A stretch of DNA of 64,000 nucleotides from Pichia kudriavzevii (lineage: Eukaryota > Ascomycota > Pichiomycetes > Pichiales > Pichiaceae): the NCBI RefSeq assembly GCF_003054445.1, contig NC_042506.1, positions 2,549,501 to 2,613,500 on the forward strand. The letters are read 5' to 3'. The notes under the pieces were generated by a model. That model made no database searches. It worked only from the letters and a program-made list of their open reading frames with translations, and was not told where the DNA came from. Below, in pieces: positions 16,916 to 26,809 of this stretch (position 1 is the stretch's first letter; each line of letters starts with the position of its first letter). Position numbers and translations under genes: made by a program.

Positions 16916-19078
16916 GATCAAGCTGACTTCGGTGTAAGTCCCTTCTTTAAGGATACTTTATGGTACTGTTCCTATCAAAAAGCGGGTGTTAATCTCAAGA
17001 CGTTAAGAAATAACAAAGCAAATAAAACTATAAAATTAAATTGGCAAACGTGCTCGATGGAATATAATTGTTTTCCGATTAAAGTCCCGACACTGATAAA
17101 AGATGCTGTTCCTGTTCTAATAAGAAAAGGGGCTCTGTTTCTTTGGTGGGAACTTCTGTGAAGTAAGTCAATGAGAAACGAACGATGCCAAGTTAAAAAA
17201 CCTACTTCAGACCCAGTTGAACCTCCACATCTTGTTATGCAGCGCACCCTATTTCATGAGCATTTGGGATTAACACAAACGAGTTTTGGCGGCAATCCAG
17301 TACGCGGGAAATTTTCGTGCAAAGCGAATATATGGAACGGCAAACTTGCAATTGTCTAACTAGGAAGTGCTATTTCCCACCGTTTTTGTCTACCAGCATG
17401 GAGATCTACCGAAGAGAGATTCATCGGGGTATATGAGCACATGAAAGATACAACGCCTCTGTGCGAAACTAACTGAACTATAAGAGGCGGTAATAGATCA
17501 ATGGATAGCTGTGCCGTGACATCTTATAAAAGTAGTTTCGGTACAGCAAAAAAAAGCCTAAGGAACATTCACAATTTCCCTATAGCATTTGAAGGTTACC
17601 GTCTAAATCTGTGTTTAGATAGAGTGTCCTTCCAAGAAAATTGAAGACCAAAGAAAACTCAGCTTTTGTGAAAATTGGGAGTTTGAGTTAATCGTTTGGA
17701 GTTTGCAGGATTATAGATGCTTTAGTGGAAGCTTTACCCCCGCCTCGCATTGATCTGTCTCTTGATTCACTTGACAACTAAATTAAGAAGAGTCAGATTT
17801 TTTAAGTTTATTCATACTTTTTCAACGTACCTGAAACCTTCTCAGGTGTATTGTACATGCCATATGAAAAGTAGGCCAATTTTTATTGTATAGACTTTTG
17901 ATAAATAGGAGATACCTGCCTGCGATCTTAGCTGGTTTGCATTCATGGTCAAAACGCTTAATCTCTTACAATAAGTTTTAGAGCTCCTAGACGTTCCCAG
18001 TTGGCGCCACTCCAAACCTGGGAGGTGAAGCAAAGTTGAGGCCAAGCTTTTTACATCATAAAATATTGCCTTCAAACTCATAAAACTCTATCACATCTCA
18101 ACATATTGATAAAAACAATGGAATGGATCAATTTTTTTTTCCACTCCCAAGAAATACTAAAGTGGGCTCTTTAATTGTTGGAAAGTAAGATTGGTAAACT
18201 GCTTTGCTTGAACTCTGTCTCTCTCATCCTCTTGTTTTTAACTCTGAGCTAAATAGACAACTGTTTGTAACATCATCATTTAGGATTAATAATTTATCAG
18301 CAAACGGATTTCTATTAGGAAAAGCCACCAACATATTTAAAGTTGATAATCTTTTCGAAATAACTTTTGTAAAGGAAACCCCTGGGTTTCTTACTATCTT
18401 CTAGCTATTTTTGACAAATAATGTATACCATTTAGTTTCCCACAGAATGTTTTGCGTGAGTTGAAATAAGAGGTCTTTTACCCCTTGCTGAGTAGCCAAT
18501 ACATATAGTATACAAATAGTTATTGAGTTTGAGATGATTTCAATATTATTGTGGTGTATTTTTTTTTTAGTACTTGAAAGACTAAAATATCTTATCAATA
18601 TTGTTAATAGATGTTAGAGGGTAAGATTTTAGTGGAATTATATCTTTTGAAAACCGTTTGCTTAATGAAGAAATTACTATTCATCCATTATTATTATTAA
18701 TAAGCAATAGATACTAGCCCTTAGCTAGAATTACAACAGCTAACGGTAACATATAGATAAATAAAGAGTACTCATCTTAATCACTCATTTGTTGCTAATA
18801 ACCATTTGTTATGGCACTAGAATGCATGAGGTAAAGTAACGTATTGGCTATGTTGACAACTAGAAGCCACTTTAATTATGCTACATGTATTTTCTGACTT
18901 AAAAAAAGTAAACTGCTAACTAAAACCTTTGAAAAGAAATACGAGTGTTAGCCGTTATTATAATTAATGGAATTATGAGACATTTGTTTTAATAATTAGT
19001 AATGATGATAGCAATACATAAATATGAAATATGAAAATTGGTGATACAGCTTACACCTTTTTTCCCCAAACAAGATTT
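16916..19078. other. 2.2-kb gene-poor region upstream of KCS1
   Basis: Only short, unconvincing open frames occur (none over 102 codons, none family-like). The left half (to about 18100) has mixed composition and includes an E2F/MBF-like CGCGGGAAATTTTCGTG at about 17303. The right half (18280-19070) is very AT-rich with many A/T runs. I do not recognise a known RNA gene, transposon or inverted-repeat centromere. It may hold long promoters, an unrecognised ncRNA or a replication origin. Confidence 0.4.
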
Positions 19079-19152
19079 GGTCGGATGGTCTAGTTGGTTA
19101 TGGCATATGCTTAACACGCATAACGTCCCCAGTTCGATCCTGGGTTCGATCA
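19079..19152 (+). tRNA. tRNA-Val (anticodon AAC)
   Basis: This 74-nt cloverleaf has acceptor GGTCGGA pairing with TTCGATC, anticodon loop TTAACAC with anticodon AAC, and T-arm CCCAGTTCGATCCTGGG. It is very similar to yeast tRNA-Val(AAC). No intron. Only 14 bases separate it from the next tRNA. Confidence 0.96.
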
Positions 19153-19166
19153 AATACTTCTTTAAT

Positions 19167-19240
19167 GCTTTGGTGGCCCAGCTGGTTAAGGCGTCAGTCT
19201 CATAATCTGAAGATCGCGAGTTCGAATCTCGCCTAGAGCA
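19167..19240 (+). tRNA. tRNA-Met (elongator, anticodon CAT)
   Basis: This 74-nt cloverleaf has acceptor GCTTTGG pairing with CTAGAGC and anticodon loop CTCATAA. The anticodon arm GTCAGTCTCATAATCTGAAG is the same as in yeast elongator tRNA-Met. It has a normal T-arm (GCGAGTTCGAATCTCGC), which argues against an initiator. Confidence 0.95.
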
Positions 19241-19251
19241 TTATACCGTTA

Positions 19252-19257
19252 TTTTTT
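19252..19257 (+). terminator. Pol III terminator after tRNA-Met
   Basis: Six T residues lie 12 bases after the tRNA. It is the first run of four or more T after tRNA-Val as well; the 14-base spacer between the two tRNAs has no T4 run. Confidence 0.75.
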
Positions 19258-19412
19258 GCTCCCTTTTTTACTTGAAGTTATGCATTCATATCTTCTACAA
19301 ATGTTCCCATTTTATGTTTCTGTATAATCTGCTCAAAAAAAAACATCTAAGGTCTATTACTGTCGCCAGTATTTAGATATTACAAGGAAGATACTTTGCT
19401 AAATAATCTGAC

Positions 19413-20708
19413 ATGAAATTTACAAGTTTGCTTTGCCACACTATTTTGCTTTTTGTACATACTTGCTTTGCTGGTAAAACTCAACAACAGTCTAAGAACA
19501 ATGAGACTGTCGTTGAAATCAATCACAAATGTATTAAGTCAGAATATATAATCAAAACTTCAGGCGAATTAGCAGCTATTTCCAGCTGTAGTATTCTTTC
19601 TGGAAGTGTTTGCATTGAAAATTTCAATTCAGATACTTTATATTTGGGACAAATACAGGAAATCCACGGGGACTTGATAGTTAAGAATTCAAGCCAAATA
19701 ATTAAGATGGAAGCACCAGATTTGAGTTTTGTTGAGGGTAAACTTGAGTTGAACACTTTGAATTCTTTAACATACATTTCATTTCCAAAATTAGAGACTG
19801 TCGATGCGTTACAGTGGGAAGTTTTGCCCATTTTGACTTTTGTTGATTTAGAAGCAGGAATCAAAAATATAAATTCTGTTACAATGGCAGATACTTCTTT
19901 AACGGGGTTTGGGGGACTCAATACTGAGACCCTTAGAACATTGAACATCAATAATAACAGGTTTTTAGAAAAGATTGAATCCACAGTATCTAAAATAACT
20001 GGTGATTTATTAATAGCTGCAAACGCTGACAACGTTCATGTCTCTTTGCCCAATTTAACTACAGTGACAACCTTAACTATTAAAGACACTGAATCAATTA
20101 ATATGGAAAATTTACAAGTAGTGGGGAAAAGTGCAGACTTTAGTCATAATAGTTTTCAAAAATTGGATTTGTCACATTTAAGATCTTTGGGTGATACTTT
20201 AAGTATCATTAAGAATAAAAACTTGAATGAAGTGAAATTGGAAAAATTAACAGAAGTGAGTGGTGGCTTAATTATTATTGATAATCATGATCTCAATAAC
20301 CTTGACTTTTTTATTTCCTTGAAGTCGGTTGGTGGCGCAACTGAGTTTCAAGGTGACATACAAAGTAACCATTTCTCCAAACTTAAAGTTATTAAAGGCA
20401 GTGCAATACTGAAATCTTCCAACAAAGGATTTGATTGTGCGGATTGGATGAAGAACGAAGTTGGTAAAGTTGTTAGGGGAGGGAAAGTTGAATGCGGTAG
20501 TGGAAAATCTAACACAACTGAAATTTTATTAGTTGATGAAGACGGCAAAAGTGTACAGGGTGGAACTGTAATAAATGACAATAAGGAAACTGGCTCTAGG
20601 AGTGGCTTCACTAAACAAAAAAGTGGTGCTACTACAAGCAAACTTTCTAGAAAGATGGCCACCTTAATATCTATTTACATAATCGGGTTTTTAATTCAGT
20701 TGATTTGA
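19413..20708 (+). CDS. Ecm33/Sps2-family GPI-anchored cell-wall protein
   Basis: The 431-residue protein starts with a signal peptide (MKFTSLLCHTILLFVHTCFA, cleavage about residue 20). It ends in a hydrophobic segment (MATLISIYIIGFLIQLI) preceded by a Ser/Gly/Lys-rich stretch, the pattern of a GPI anchor. Between them lie receptor-L-like beta-helical repeats with the family's rhythm: an early Cys pair (SCSILSGSVCIENF), LRTLNINNNRFLEKIES, LTIKDTESINMENLQVVGKSADFSHNS and a late Cys pair (FDCADWM...VECGSG). The family (Ecm33, Pst1, Sps2, Sps22) is needed for cell-wall or spore-wall integrity. Which member this represents cannot be decided by eye. Confidence 0.85.
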   Translation: MKFTSLLCHTILLFVHTCFAGKTQQQSKNNETVVEINHKCIKSEYIIKTSGELAAISSCSILSGSVCIENFNSDTLYLGQIQEIHGDLIVKNSSQIIKMEAPDLSFVEGKLELNTLNSLTYISFPKLETVDALQWEVLPILTFVDLEAGIKNINSVTMADTSLTGFGGLNTETLRTLNINNNRFLEKIESTVSKITGDLLIAANADNVHVSLPNLTTVTTLTIKDTESINMENLQVVGKSADFSHNSFQKLDLSHLRSLGDTLSIIKNKNLNEVKLEKLTEVSGGLIIIDNHDLNNLDFFISLKSVGGATEFQGDIQSNHFSKLKVIKGSAILKSSNKGFDCADWMKNEVGKVVRGGKVECGSGKSNTTEILLVDEDGKSVQGGTVINDNKETGSRSGFTKQKSGATTSKLSRKMATLISIYIIGFLIQLI

Positions 20709-21019
20709 TCTTTAGCTGTTTTTCGCAACCTGCTTTATACATTTTCTAGTTACTAGTAAAACACCAACAAAACACACAACATTTGCCCTGAATAAATAAT
20801 GTAAAACCATTAGCTCTTGTTTTTAAACCTCTATACACATGCACTTTCTGTAGGGTTACTCTTGCGAAAATAAATTCCTAAAAAGGTCCGGCACAGCCGT
20901 ACCCCCTCGAATATTACCATGGTAATTCTTGATAAGGATTTACCAGAAATCGAAAGTGGCCGATAACCACGTTATGAGCATCTACTTAATCTGTTTCCGA
21001 CCATTGTGAAACATATAAT
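20709..21019. promoter_or_regulatory. Upstream region of the Zn2Cys6 regulator gene
   Basis: No gene in these 311 bases. Two symmetric elements are visible: CGG-N5-CCG at 20889-20899 and the 14-base palindrome ATTACCATGGTAAT at 20913-20926. Inverted CGG triplets are the usual target of zinc-cluster dimers, so the gene downstream may regulate itself (inference). Confidence 0.45.
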
Positions 21020-23116
21020 ATGAGTTTTGACCTAAAGGAATCAAGGGTGGAGGTATATGACAGCTTCCAAGTTAACGTTGCTAAACCCCAAACAAACAAT
21101 GATCTCTTTCTCACTGATATTTTGGATACCCCTACCTCGATATCGCTTGTTGACAACAATCCAAAGCCGGATTTTAAAATTTCATTGAACTCCCAACCCA
21201 CTGTTTCTAAGCCACGTCGAAAAAGAAAAACACTGTCATGCGAGGTCTGTAGAAAGGCGAAGGTTAAATGCAGATTTTTACAGAAGGATGTCTGTGAGCG
21301 TTGTGACAGGTTACGCTTGTCGTGTAATTCCAAAGTCACAGATATTGATACAAGCAAAGTTCAAAATATAGAAGGAAGTTTAGAAGTTTTAGCAAATAAT
21401 GTATCAAACCTATTTAATCTACACACTCAAAATATAATCATGTTTGATCAAATCAGCAAAAGGTTAGATGCGCTAGAAGCGAAAAACCTTGAAAGTGTAA
21501 AAGATGATATTTCCTTACCATCACGTGAAGATGAGTTAGCACCATCTGTCCTGATAGAGAAAGTCCGAAGTGCACTTTTGCAGAAGCCTAATATGGAAGA
21601 GAAAACCAAATTTGAGATTGCCTGTGATCTGTTTATCCATTTTTACTCAGAGCATGAAAAAATTTGTCTAGATCTATCAAAGGAGTTTCTTGATATTTCA
21701 CATTATTATATTATACCTGGGGGCATAAGTATAATCGATAAAAAGTATGTGTGCGAACATCCTTTGATTACTTGCGTATTTGTGAACATTGCCTTGATGT
21801 TGTCAGCAGACTATAAAAACTCCCAAATTCATCTAGAAATTTGTTCAATCTTGAAGAAAATGATATCTTGTATTAACGAAGATTCAGAGATTTCAGATCA
21901 TGATATTGAGGCCATATTGTACGCCTGCATGTATGATATTGGTACTTTTGATAAGTGGATATTAAGTAGTATAGGTATTATGAGGTACTTTCTATCAATT
22001 GATGCTTCTAAAATCATTAAAAGGGTAGGTTCAGGAATCTTCACCGACGATGATTTATTTCACCTTCGAATATTCAACGCGTTAAGTGCTTGCCATTTGA
22101 GGATAGCAATAGAAACAGGTAGGAGTGCCATGTACGATGAGAACCATTGGCTATTACATGAAACTACTGTTAAATTTCCAAATGCCACTGTTGGAGATGC
22201 GATACAAGTAGCACAAGTTGAGCTTTTCAGATTGTTTACAAAGGTCTTGGAGCAGCAAAACAAGTTTTTTATTGACAGCTTCAATTTTGAATTTGATGGT
22301 TCCAACGTTTTAAGATGTAAGCGACTTGAAGAGTGGAGAACAAAATGGGAGAAAATAATCGATAAAGACGTGTCACGTATTTGTATGTATTCGTACCTCT
22401 TTATTTGTGTCTTGATGATTGAAAAATATCAACACCTAAGAAAAGAAAAGGTAATTATGAGCAGTATCCACTATGCGTCATATGTTCTCATTCTTTTTAC
22501 TAGCACTACCAGCGAGTTTGTAAGAGGGTTACCAATGTTGCAAATAAATGGGATTGTCTACGTATGTGTTGTTTTATTTAAAGACCTTGAGTTCATGGAT
22601 ATCCAAACCAGAGAGGCTACCATCAAATTGATTTTCAGAACTTACTGGAATCTGCATAAGATGGGGCAAAAAACAAACGATGCTATTGCAACAATCGCCA
22701 ATATTATTTGCAAATTAGTTGAACTTGCCCAGCAGAACCGAAAGTTAAGTCTATTATCAGTGCAGGAAGATGATGTTTCAGGATTGTCAAACAATACATC
22801 TAATACTGCAAGTGGAAAAGAAGAAACACGGGATTTTGTAGGTAGTGGATCTGTGACTAATAGTGTAAAATACATGGGTCATGATAGGAAAAGAAGAAAA
22901 AGTCAGCAACAAACTAAATTGAGCTATGAAGATCTGCCCCTTAACACATCATCAGTACCGAGGGATAATGGAACACCATTAGATTTGATGCAATTGTTGC
23001 AGACTCCAAATTCCTCTTTACCAATAAATGTTGATGACACTCAACTTGAACAGTTTCTATCTAATTTACCCGAGACTCTGCCTAGTCTTAACACTATATT
23101 CTCACCTCAAGGATGA
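21020..23116 (+). CDS. Zn2Cys6 zinc-cluster transcription factor
   Basis: A 698-residue fungal transcription factor. The binuclear zinc cluster has Cys74, 77, 84, 92, 95 and 102 (CX2CX6CX7CX2CX6C), preceded by the basic stretch KPRRKRKTL. A predicted coiled-coil dimerisation segment follows (about 118-155, NIMFDQISKRLDALEAK). The middle is a helical fungal-type regulatory region. The C-terminus is acidic and leucine-rich (QLEQFLSNLPETLPSLNTIF), resembling an activation domain. A second basic patch (GHDRKRRKSQQQ) may be a nuclear signal. I do not recognise the specific orthologue, so target genes are unknown. Confidence 0.9.
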   Translation: MSFDLKESRVEVYDSFQVNVAKPQTNNDLFLTDILDTPTSISLVDNNPKPDFKISLNSQPTVSKPRRKRKTLSCEVCRKAKVKCRFLQKDVCERCDRLRLSCNSKVTDIDTSKVQNIEGSLEVLANNVSNLFNLHTQNIIMFDQISKRLDALEAKNLESVKDDISLPSREDELAPSVLIEKVRSALLQKPNMEEKTKFEIACDLFIHFYSEHEKICLDLSKEFLDISHYYIIPGGISIIDKKYVCEHPLITCVFVNIALMLSADYKNSQIHLEICSILKKMISCINEDSEISDHDIEAILYACMYDIGTFDKWILSSIGIMRYFLSIDASKIIKRVGSGIFTDDDLFHLRIFNALSACHLRIAIETGRSAMYDENHWLLHETTVKFPNATVGDAIQVAQVELFRLFTKVLEQQNKFFIDSFNFEFDGSNVLRCKRLEEWRTKWEKIIDKDVSRICMYSYLFICVLMIEKYQHLRKEKVIMSSIHYASYVLILFTSTTSEFVRGLPMLQINGIVYVCVVLFKDLEFMDIQTREATIKLIFRTYWNLHKMGQKTNDAIATIANIICKLVELAQQNRKLSLLSVQEDDVSGLSNNTSNTASGKEETRDFVGSGSVTNSVKYMGHDRKRRKSQQQTKLSYEDLPLNTSSVPRDNGTPLDLMQLLQTPNSSLPINVDDTQLEQFLSNLPETLPSLNTIFSPQG

Positions 23117-24345
23117 TTGCTTAAAAAAATAACGTGTGTTTATTTTGTACGTAAGAAAAATTTTGATGCTTTTCGACCATACTTGCTGGCATGTTTTTAC
23201 AAACGTAATACCTGTTCTCTCTGTGTAACATGTTATTCTGACGTATCCTGCTCTCATGTTAGAATATTTTTATATTATAGTGTTTTTTGTTTGAGTATAA
23301 AAGCAGTGTTAAGAAGTTATTACTTCTTTTATAGATTTCTACGCAGCCAAATAAGCTCATATTCGGTATTTTGCAAACTGGTTGAACCGAAAAACAGAAA
23401 AAATAAGAAAAGCAAGAAAAAATGGTCTTCTAGTCTCTGATGATAAAGAGACTACACATAGATTCATGTTTCCACAGAATTTTTTTCAGATTAGATTTTC
23501 CTGTTGAGCTCCCCTCCCCCCTCCTTCTCCAATCGCAAATGTCTAGAGAAAGGAAGGTACTACATATCATCTACGGAGATATAAATAGCACTATTATAGT
23601 ATGTTTTGTGCCTTTCGGACAAAGATTCTGCAAGGAAATAATATACAAAAACCAAGGATTGCAGCATGTGTATTCAATTTACAGAGGTTGAAACTGGAAT
23701 TAGTGCTTGATTTTTTTTCTTTTATTATTGAGCTATATGTACTGGGCATGGGAATTTAGGAAAACTGAAGCAATTGAAACTATTACTCTGCATAAAATTC
23801 AGGGCGACTCTCAGAAAGACTTTGTACGGATATTCCAGAAAAAATTCATGTTGGTCAAATGCAATTATAAAAAAAGTCTTGTCTTCCACCACTGCGTTAA
23901 ATTTTGAATAGTTGTGAGAACTTTAGATGAATCCATCTCTTGCAATATAAGAGATGGGCTCAAGCTATAGCATTCTGGGTTTTCAAAGAAAAAGATGTTG
24001 CTTCTCTTTAACACCGTTTGTGTGTTTCTGTTGTTGGTGCATTCTATGTCGAGAGTGCTACCAAGCTAGTAGGAAAAAAATGTGTTTGTTGACAATGCTC
24101 CCAATAGAATTTTCCCGCGGTCGGGGTTAATTGCGGAACTTGGTTTCCCAGAGGTGATTTTTTGTTTCTTCATGTTTTTCTATGTTGTTGCTCTTTGACA
24201 TGTGACTTCAGGTCTATCCCATTCTTGCATGAGCTAAACCTTCTATCCAGCTTCTGCCTCTGTATAACATTAGACGAGTCTGCACTTTTAAGAGTTTGTC
24301 TTCAATTGTCTCGGTGGGTAGCCTAACAATACCGCTTTCTCCGCA
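23117..24345. promoter_or_regulatory. Long upstream region of the Skg6-like gene
   Basis: No convincing gene in 1.2 kb; the longest frame (107 codons) has no ATG start near its beginning and no family features. A C/T-rich tract CTCCCCTCCCCCCTCC lies at about 23509-23525. A GC-rich TTCCCGCGGTCGGGG lies at about 24112-24126. The length suggests complex regulation of the downstream membrane-protein gene. Confidence 0.4.
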
Positions 24346-26568
24346 ATGTTTGCCCCTCCCTCAGATGAAATGAATCCTTCTTATATTGATTTTTTAGAAA
24401 AAAGAGTCGATGCAACTACCGCCGGACTTGATGCAAGTACAACAGAGTTTTCAATGGACACATCATCTCATACCGGACCATCAATGGACGCTTCTCCAAC
24501 TACTTCTTCCCCTGTTTCTCAAAGTGACAGTGGTAGTGAAACCTTGAAAATTTCAGCCGACATTCAGACTCGGCGCCGTATAAGCACACATTCTTTTAAT
24601 AAAATGACAACAAACACTCTAATTTCCAATACATTTGCAACTTCAGGGACATATTCTGTATTGGACAACGGCTCTTCCACCTTGACAGATGCGTTGGCGT
24701 TGATCACTGCTATACCGAATTCTACTGGTGACAGTAGTAGTGCAACCTCGGGCATACCAAATGATGAAACAGTCACTGTTTATACATACAACTCTCAGAA
24801 TTCATTAAAACCTTCAATTGAGCTGATAGTTCCAACAATCACTACGAATACCCTTCCGACGGGATTACTTCCTGCTTCGTCAAACTATACTAATTCATCA
24901 ATTTTTACTCAGCCATTAAATTCTACAAATCCATCAATTTCTGCACAATTTACAAACAGCACGAAATCGGGATACAATAGGCCCAAAAGCGTTTCGTCAT
25001 GGATAACACGCTCCAGTTTAAACATGGTACCTTCAGAATATCCAAAAGTCTCAACCTACAGCAGTTCAGGTTCTAATACTCTGAGACATTCTGCTCTATC
25101 AAAGGCACATTCTATGTTCCCTTCACGAACCTCAATAACAAAGTTAAGTTCTTCTACTTCGGTGAAGTCCAAAAAATTCGCCAGTTCAGCATTACCTACT
25201 ACATCATCTTCACAGCTTACCACAACGTCATCAAGAAAACCTAGAACAACAATAACCCAATATCTCGAGGATATAACTTATACCCAGGTATATGTTGTGA
25301 CAGATTCTCGAACTACAGTCACCACTGCTTTATTGGCAACTACAAGCTTTTATGTCACCTCGCTGGATGAGACATACTCTATTTCCCCACCCGCAATCAC
25401 GACAGATCTACAATCTTTAAAATCAAGACTGGGCTTTGATTCAAGTATCTTCAAAAAAAAAATAGGAGCCGGAGCTGTAGCTGGTATTGCTATTGGCGCC
25501 ATTCTTGGATTGTTGTTACTACTAGGTTTGTTTATTTTTTATTTTCTTAGGAAGAGGAAAAATGGTGGATCAGTTATTGATTGGCTACATGGTTTAAAAA
25601 GATCAGATGATCATTATAGCAGAAAAAGTGTGTATATTGGTGATGCCAGCCATTATAAAGAAAATGGTAGTGAGGACAGTTTAGTCCAAACCGATTCGAG
25701 ATACTACAATAGTGAAAGATATCCAGAGCCTCAAATACCCGATGATCCAACATCAAACTCCACGATAAAAAAGACCCCACCATTGGTGAACCGTGATAAA
25801 AAACCGTCACTTTTCCTTACCCCGTCTCCTATAAAACCAGCACTAACCGTTGATCATAGTCCGGTTCAAGAAGACGGATTCGATATGTCCTTATTTGATA
25901 TGAGAAGTGAACTTAATAAAATCAACGATTCAACAGATACTGTTCATTATCTGTTTCCCCCAGCTCCTGCACCGAGAAAAACCGTTAAAGGAATAAATTC
26001 TATCGATAAAATGAACTACCAAGTTGATGATACCCCAACCACCCCGATAGACAGACTACCAATCGACCGAACCATGAGTGTGTTGTATGAATCTCCAAAC
26101 GAGCAATGTATCTGGGATGAATTTGAAAGTGCAAAAGATTCAGGATTGATGAACCATTCAGGCTCTATGACTAATGCTAAAAACTACTCTGCTGATACAG
26201 AATTTGATACCTCTAAACATGGGAAAAGCAGTAAATGTGATCAGATATTTGAACAGCTGAGAGCTGATGGTGATTATGATGATACTCTCCGAGATAGTAT
26301 TCTGAGTTCCGACAGAAGAGTCAGGTCAGGAAGTGGGGCTAAAAGGTATGAGTACATTGTTAACAATGTGAGTACTTTTAAGAATGAATTAGAAAAAGAG
26401 CGCTTGGGGTCACCGCTGAAGTCAACATTTGGGTTTGAAAGTATGGATGATACTGTGCATTTATCAGAAACGCCCAACGATTTCCCTAATTCCGAAACTG
26501 TTAAAGAATTCATTGATTATGTGAAGAAAGTACCACCGCCAATTCCCAAACCTAGAAAGAATATCTGA
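24346..26568 (+). CDS. Skg6/Tos2-like single-pass membrane protein
   Basis: A 740-residue protein, nearly the length of yeast Skg6 (734). The first 370 residues are Ser/Thr-rich and likely O-mannosylated, without a classical signal peptide. One strong membrane segment (about 375-402, AGAVAGIAIGAILGLLLLL) is followed by a positive stop-transfer RKRKN. This matches the Skg6/Tos2 transmembrane family, which localises to sites of polarised growth. The 340-residue cytoplasmic tail is acidic and ends with a proline motif PPPIPKPRKNI, a good SH3-domain ligand. Other type-III sensors such as Opy2 have similar architecture, so the symbol is left blank. Confidence 0.6.
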   Translation: MFAPPSDEMNPSYIDFLEKRVDATTAGLDASTTEFSMDTSSHTGPSMDASPTTSSPVSQSDSGSETLKISADIQTRRRISTHSFNKMTTNTLISNTFATSGTYSVLDNGSSTLTDALALITAIPNSTGDSSSATSGIPNDETVTVYTYNSQNSLKPSIELIVPTITTNTLPTGLLPASSNYTNSSIFTQPLNSTNPSISAQFTNSTKSGYNRPKSVSSWITRSSLNMVPSEYPKVSTYSSSGSNTLRHSALSKAHSMFPSRTSITKLSSSTSVKSKKFASSALPTTSSSQLTTTSSRKPRTTITQYLEDITYTQVYVVTDSRTTVTTALLATTSFYVTSLDETYSISPPAITTDLQSLKSRLGFDSSIFKKKIGAGAVAGIAIGAILGLLLLLGLFIFYFLRKRKNGGSVIDWLHGLKRSDDHYSRKSVYIGDASHYKENGSEDSLVQTDSRYYNSERYPEPQIPDDPTSNSTIKKTPPLVNRDKKPSLFLTPSPIKPALTVDHSPVQEDGFDMSLFDMRSELNKINDSTDTVHYLFPPAPAPRKTVKGINSIDKMNYQVDDTPTTPIDRLPIDRTMSVLYESPNEQCIWDEFESAKDSGLMNHSGSMTNAKNYSADTEFDTSKHGKSSKCDQIFEQLRADGDYDDTLRDSILSSDRRVRSGSGAKRYEYIVNNVSTFKNELEKERLGSPLKSTFGFESMDDTVHLSETPNDFPNSETVKEFIDYVKKVPPPIPKPRKNI

Positions 26569-26809
26569 TGGGCCTCTTTCTCTTTTCATGGAAGAGAAAT
26601 GGATTTGTGCGTTTGCATTTTATTCATTGATATGTACTATTATGTGGACTGTTTGAGAAATCTGTAACTGAGTAATCGTTTATAGATCTAATATAAGGGT
26701 ATCGAAAAGCATGTTAAAAAGTAAAGGTTTAACCACGATAAGGGTTATAAAAAGGAACAGAATAATTGAAGCAATGATAAAAAGACTCAACGACTATTAG
26801 AGCGGTATG

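Noticed and set aside
16916-19078. Centromere in the gene-poor AT-rich stretch
   Set aside because: No long inverted repeat or point-centromere elements were visible; AT-richness alone is not enough.
23117-23440. 107-codon frame right after the zinc-cluster gene
   Set aside because: No ATG start at its head, Cys/Phe/Lys-rich chance composition, no family similarity.
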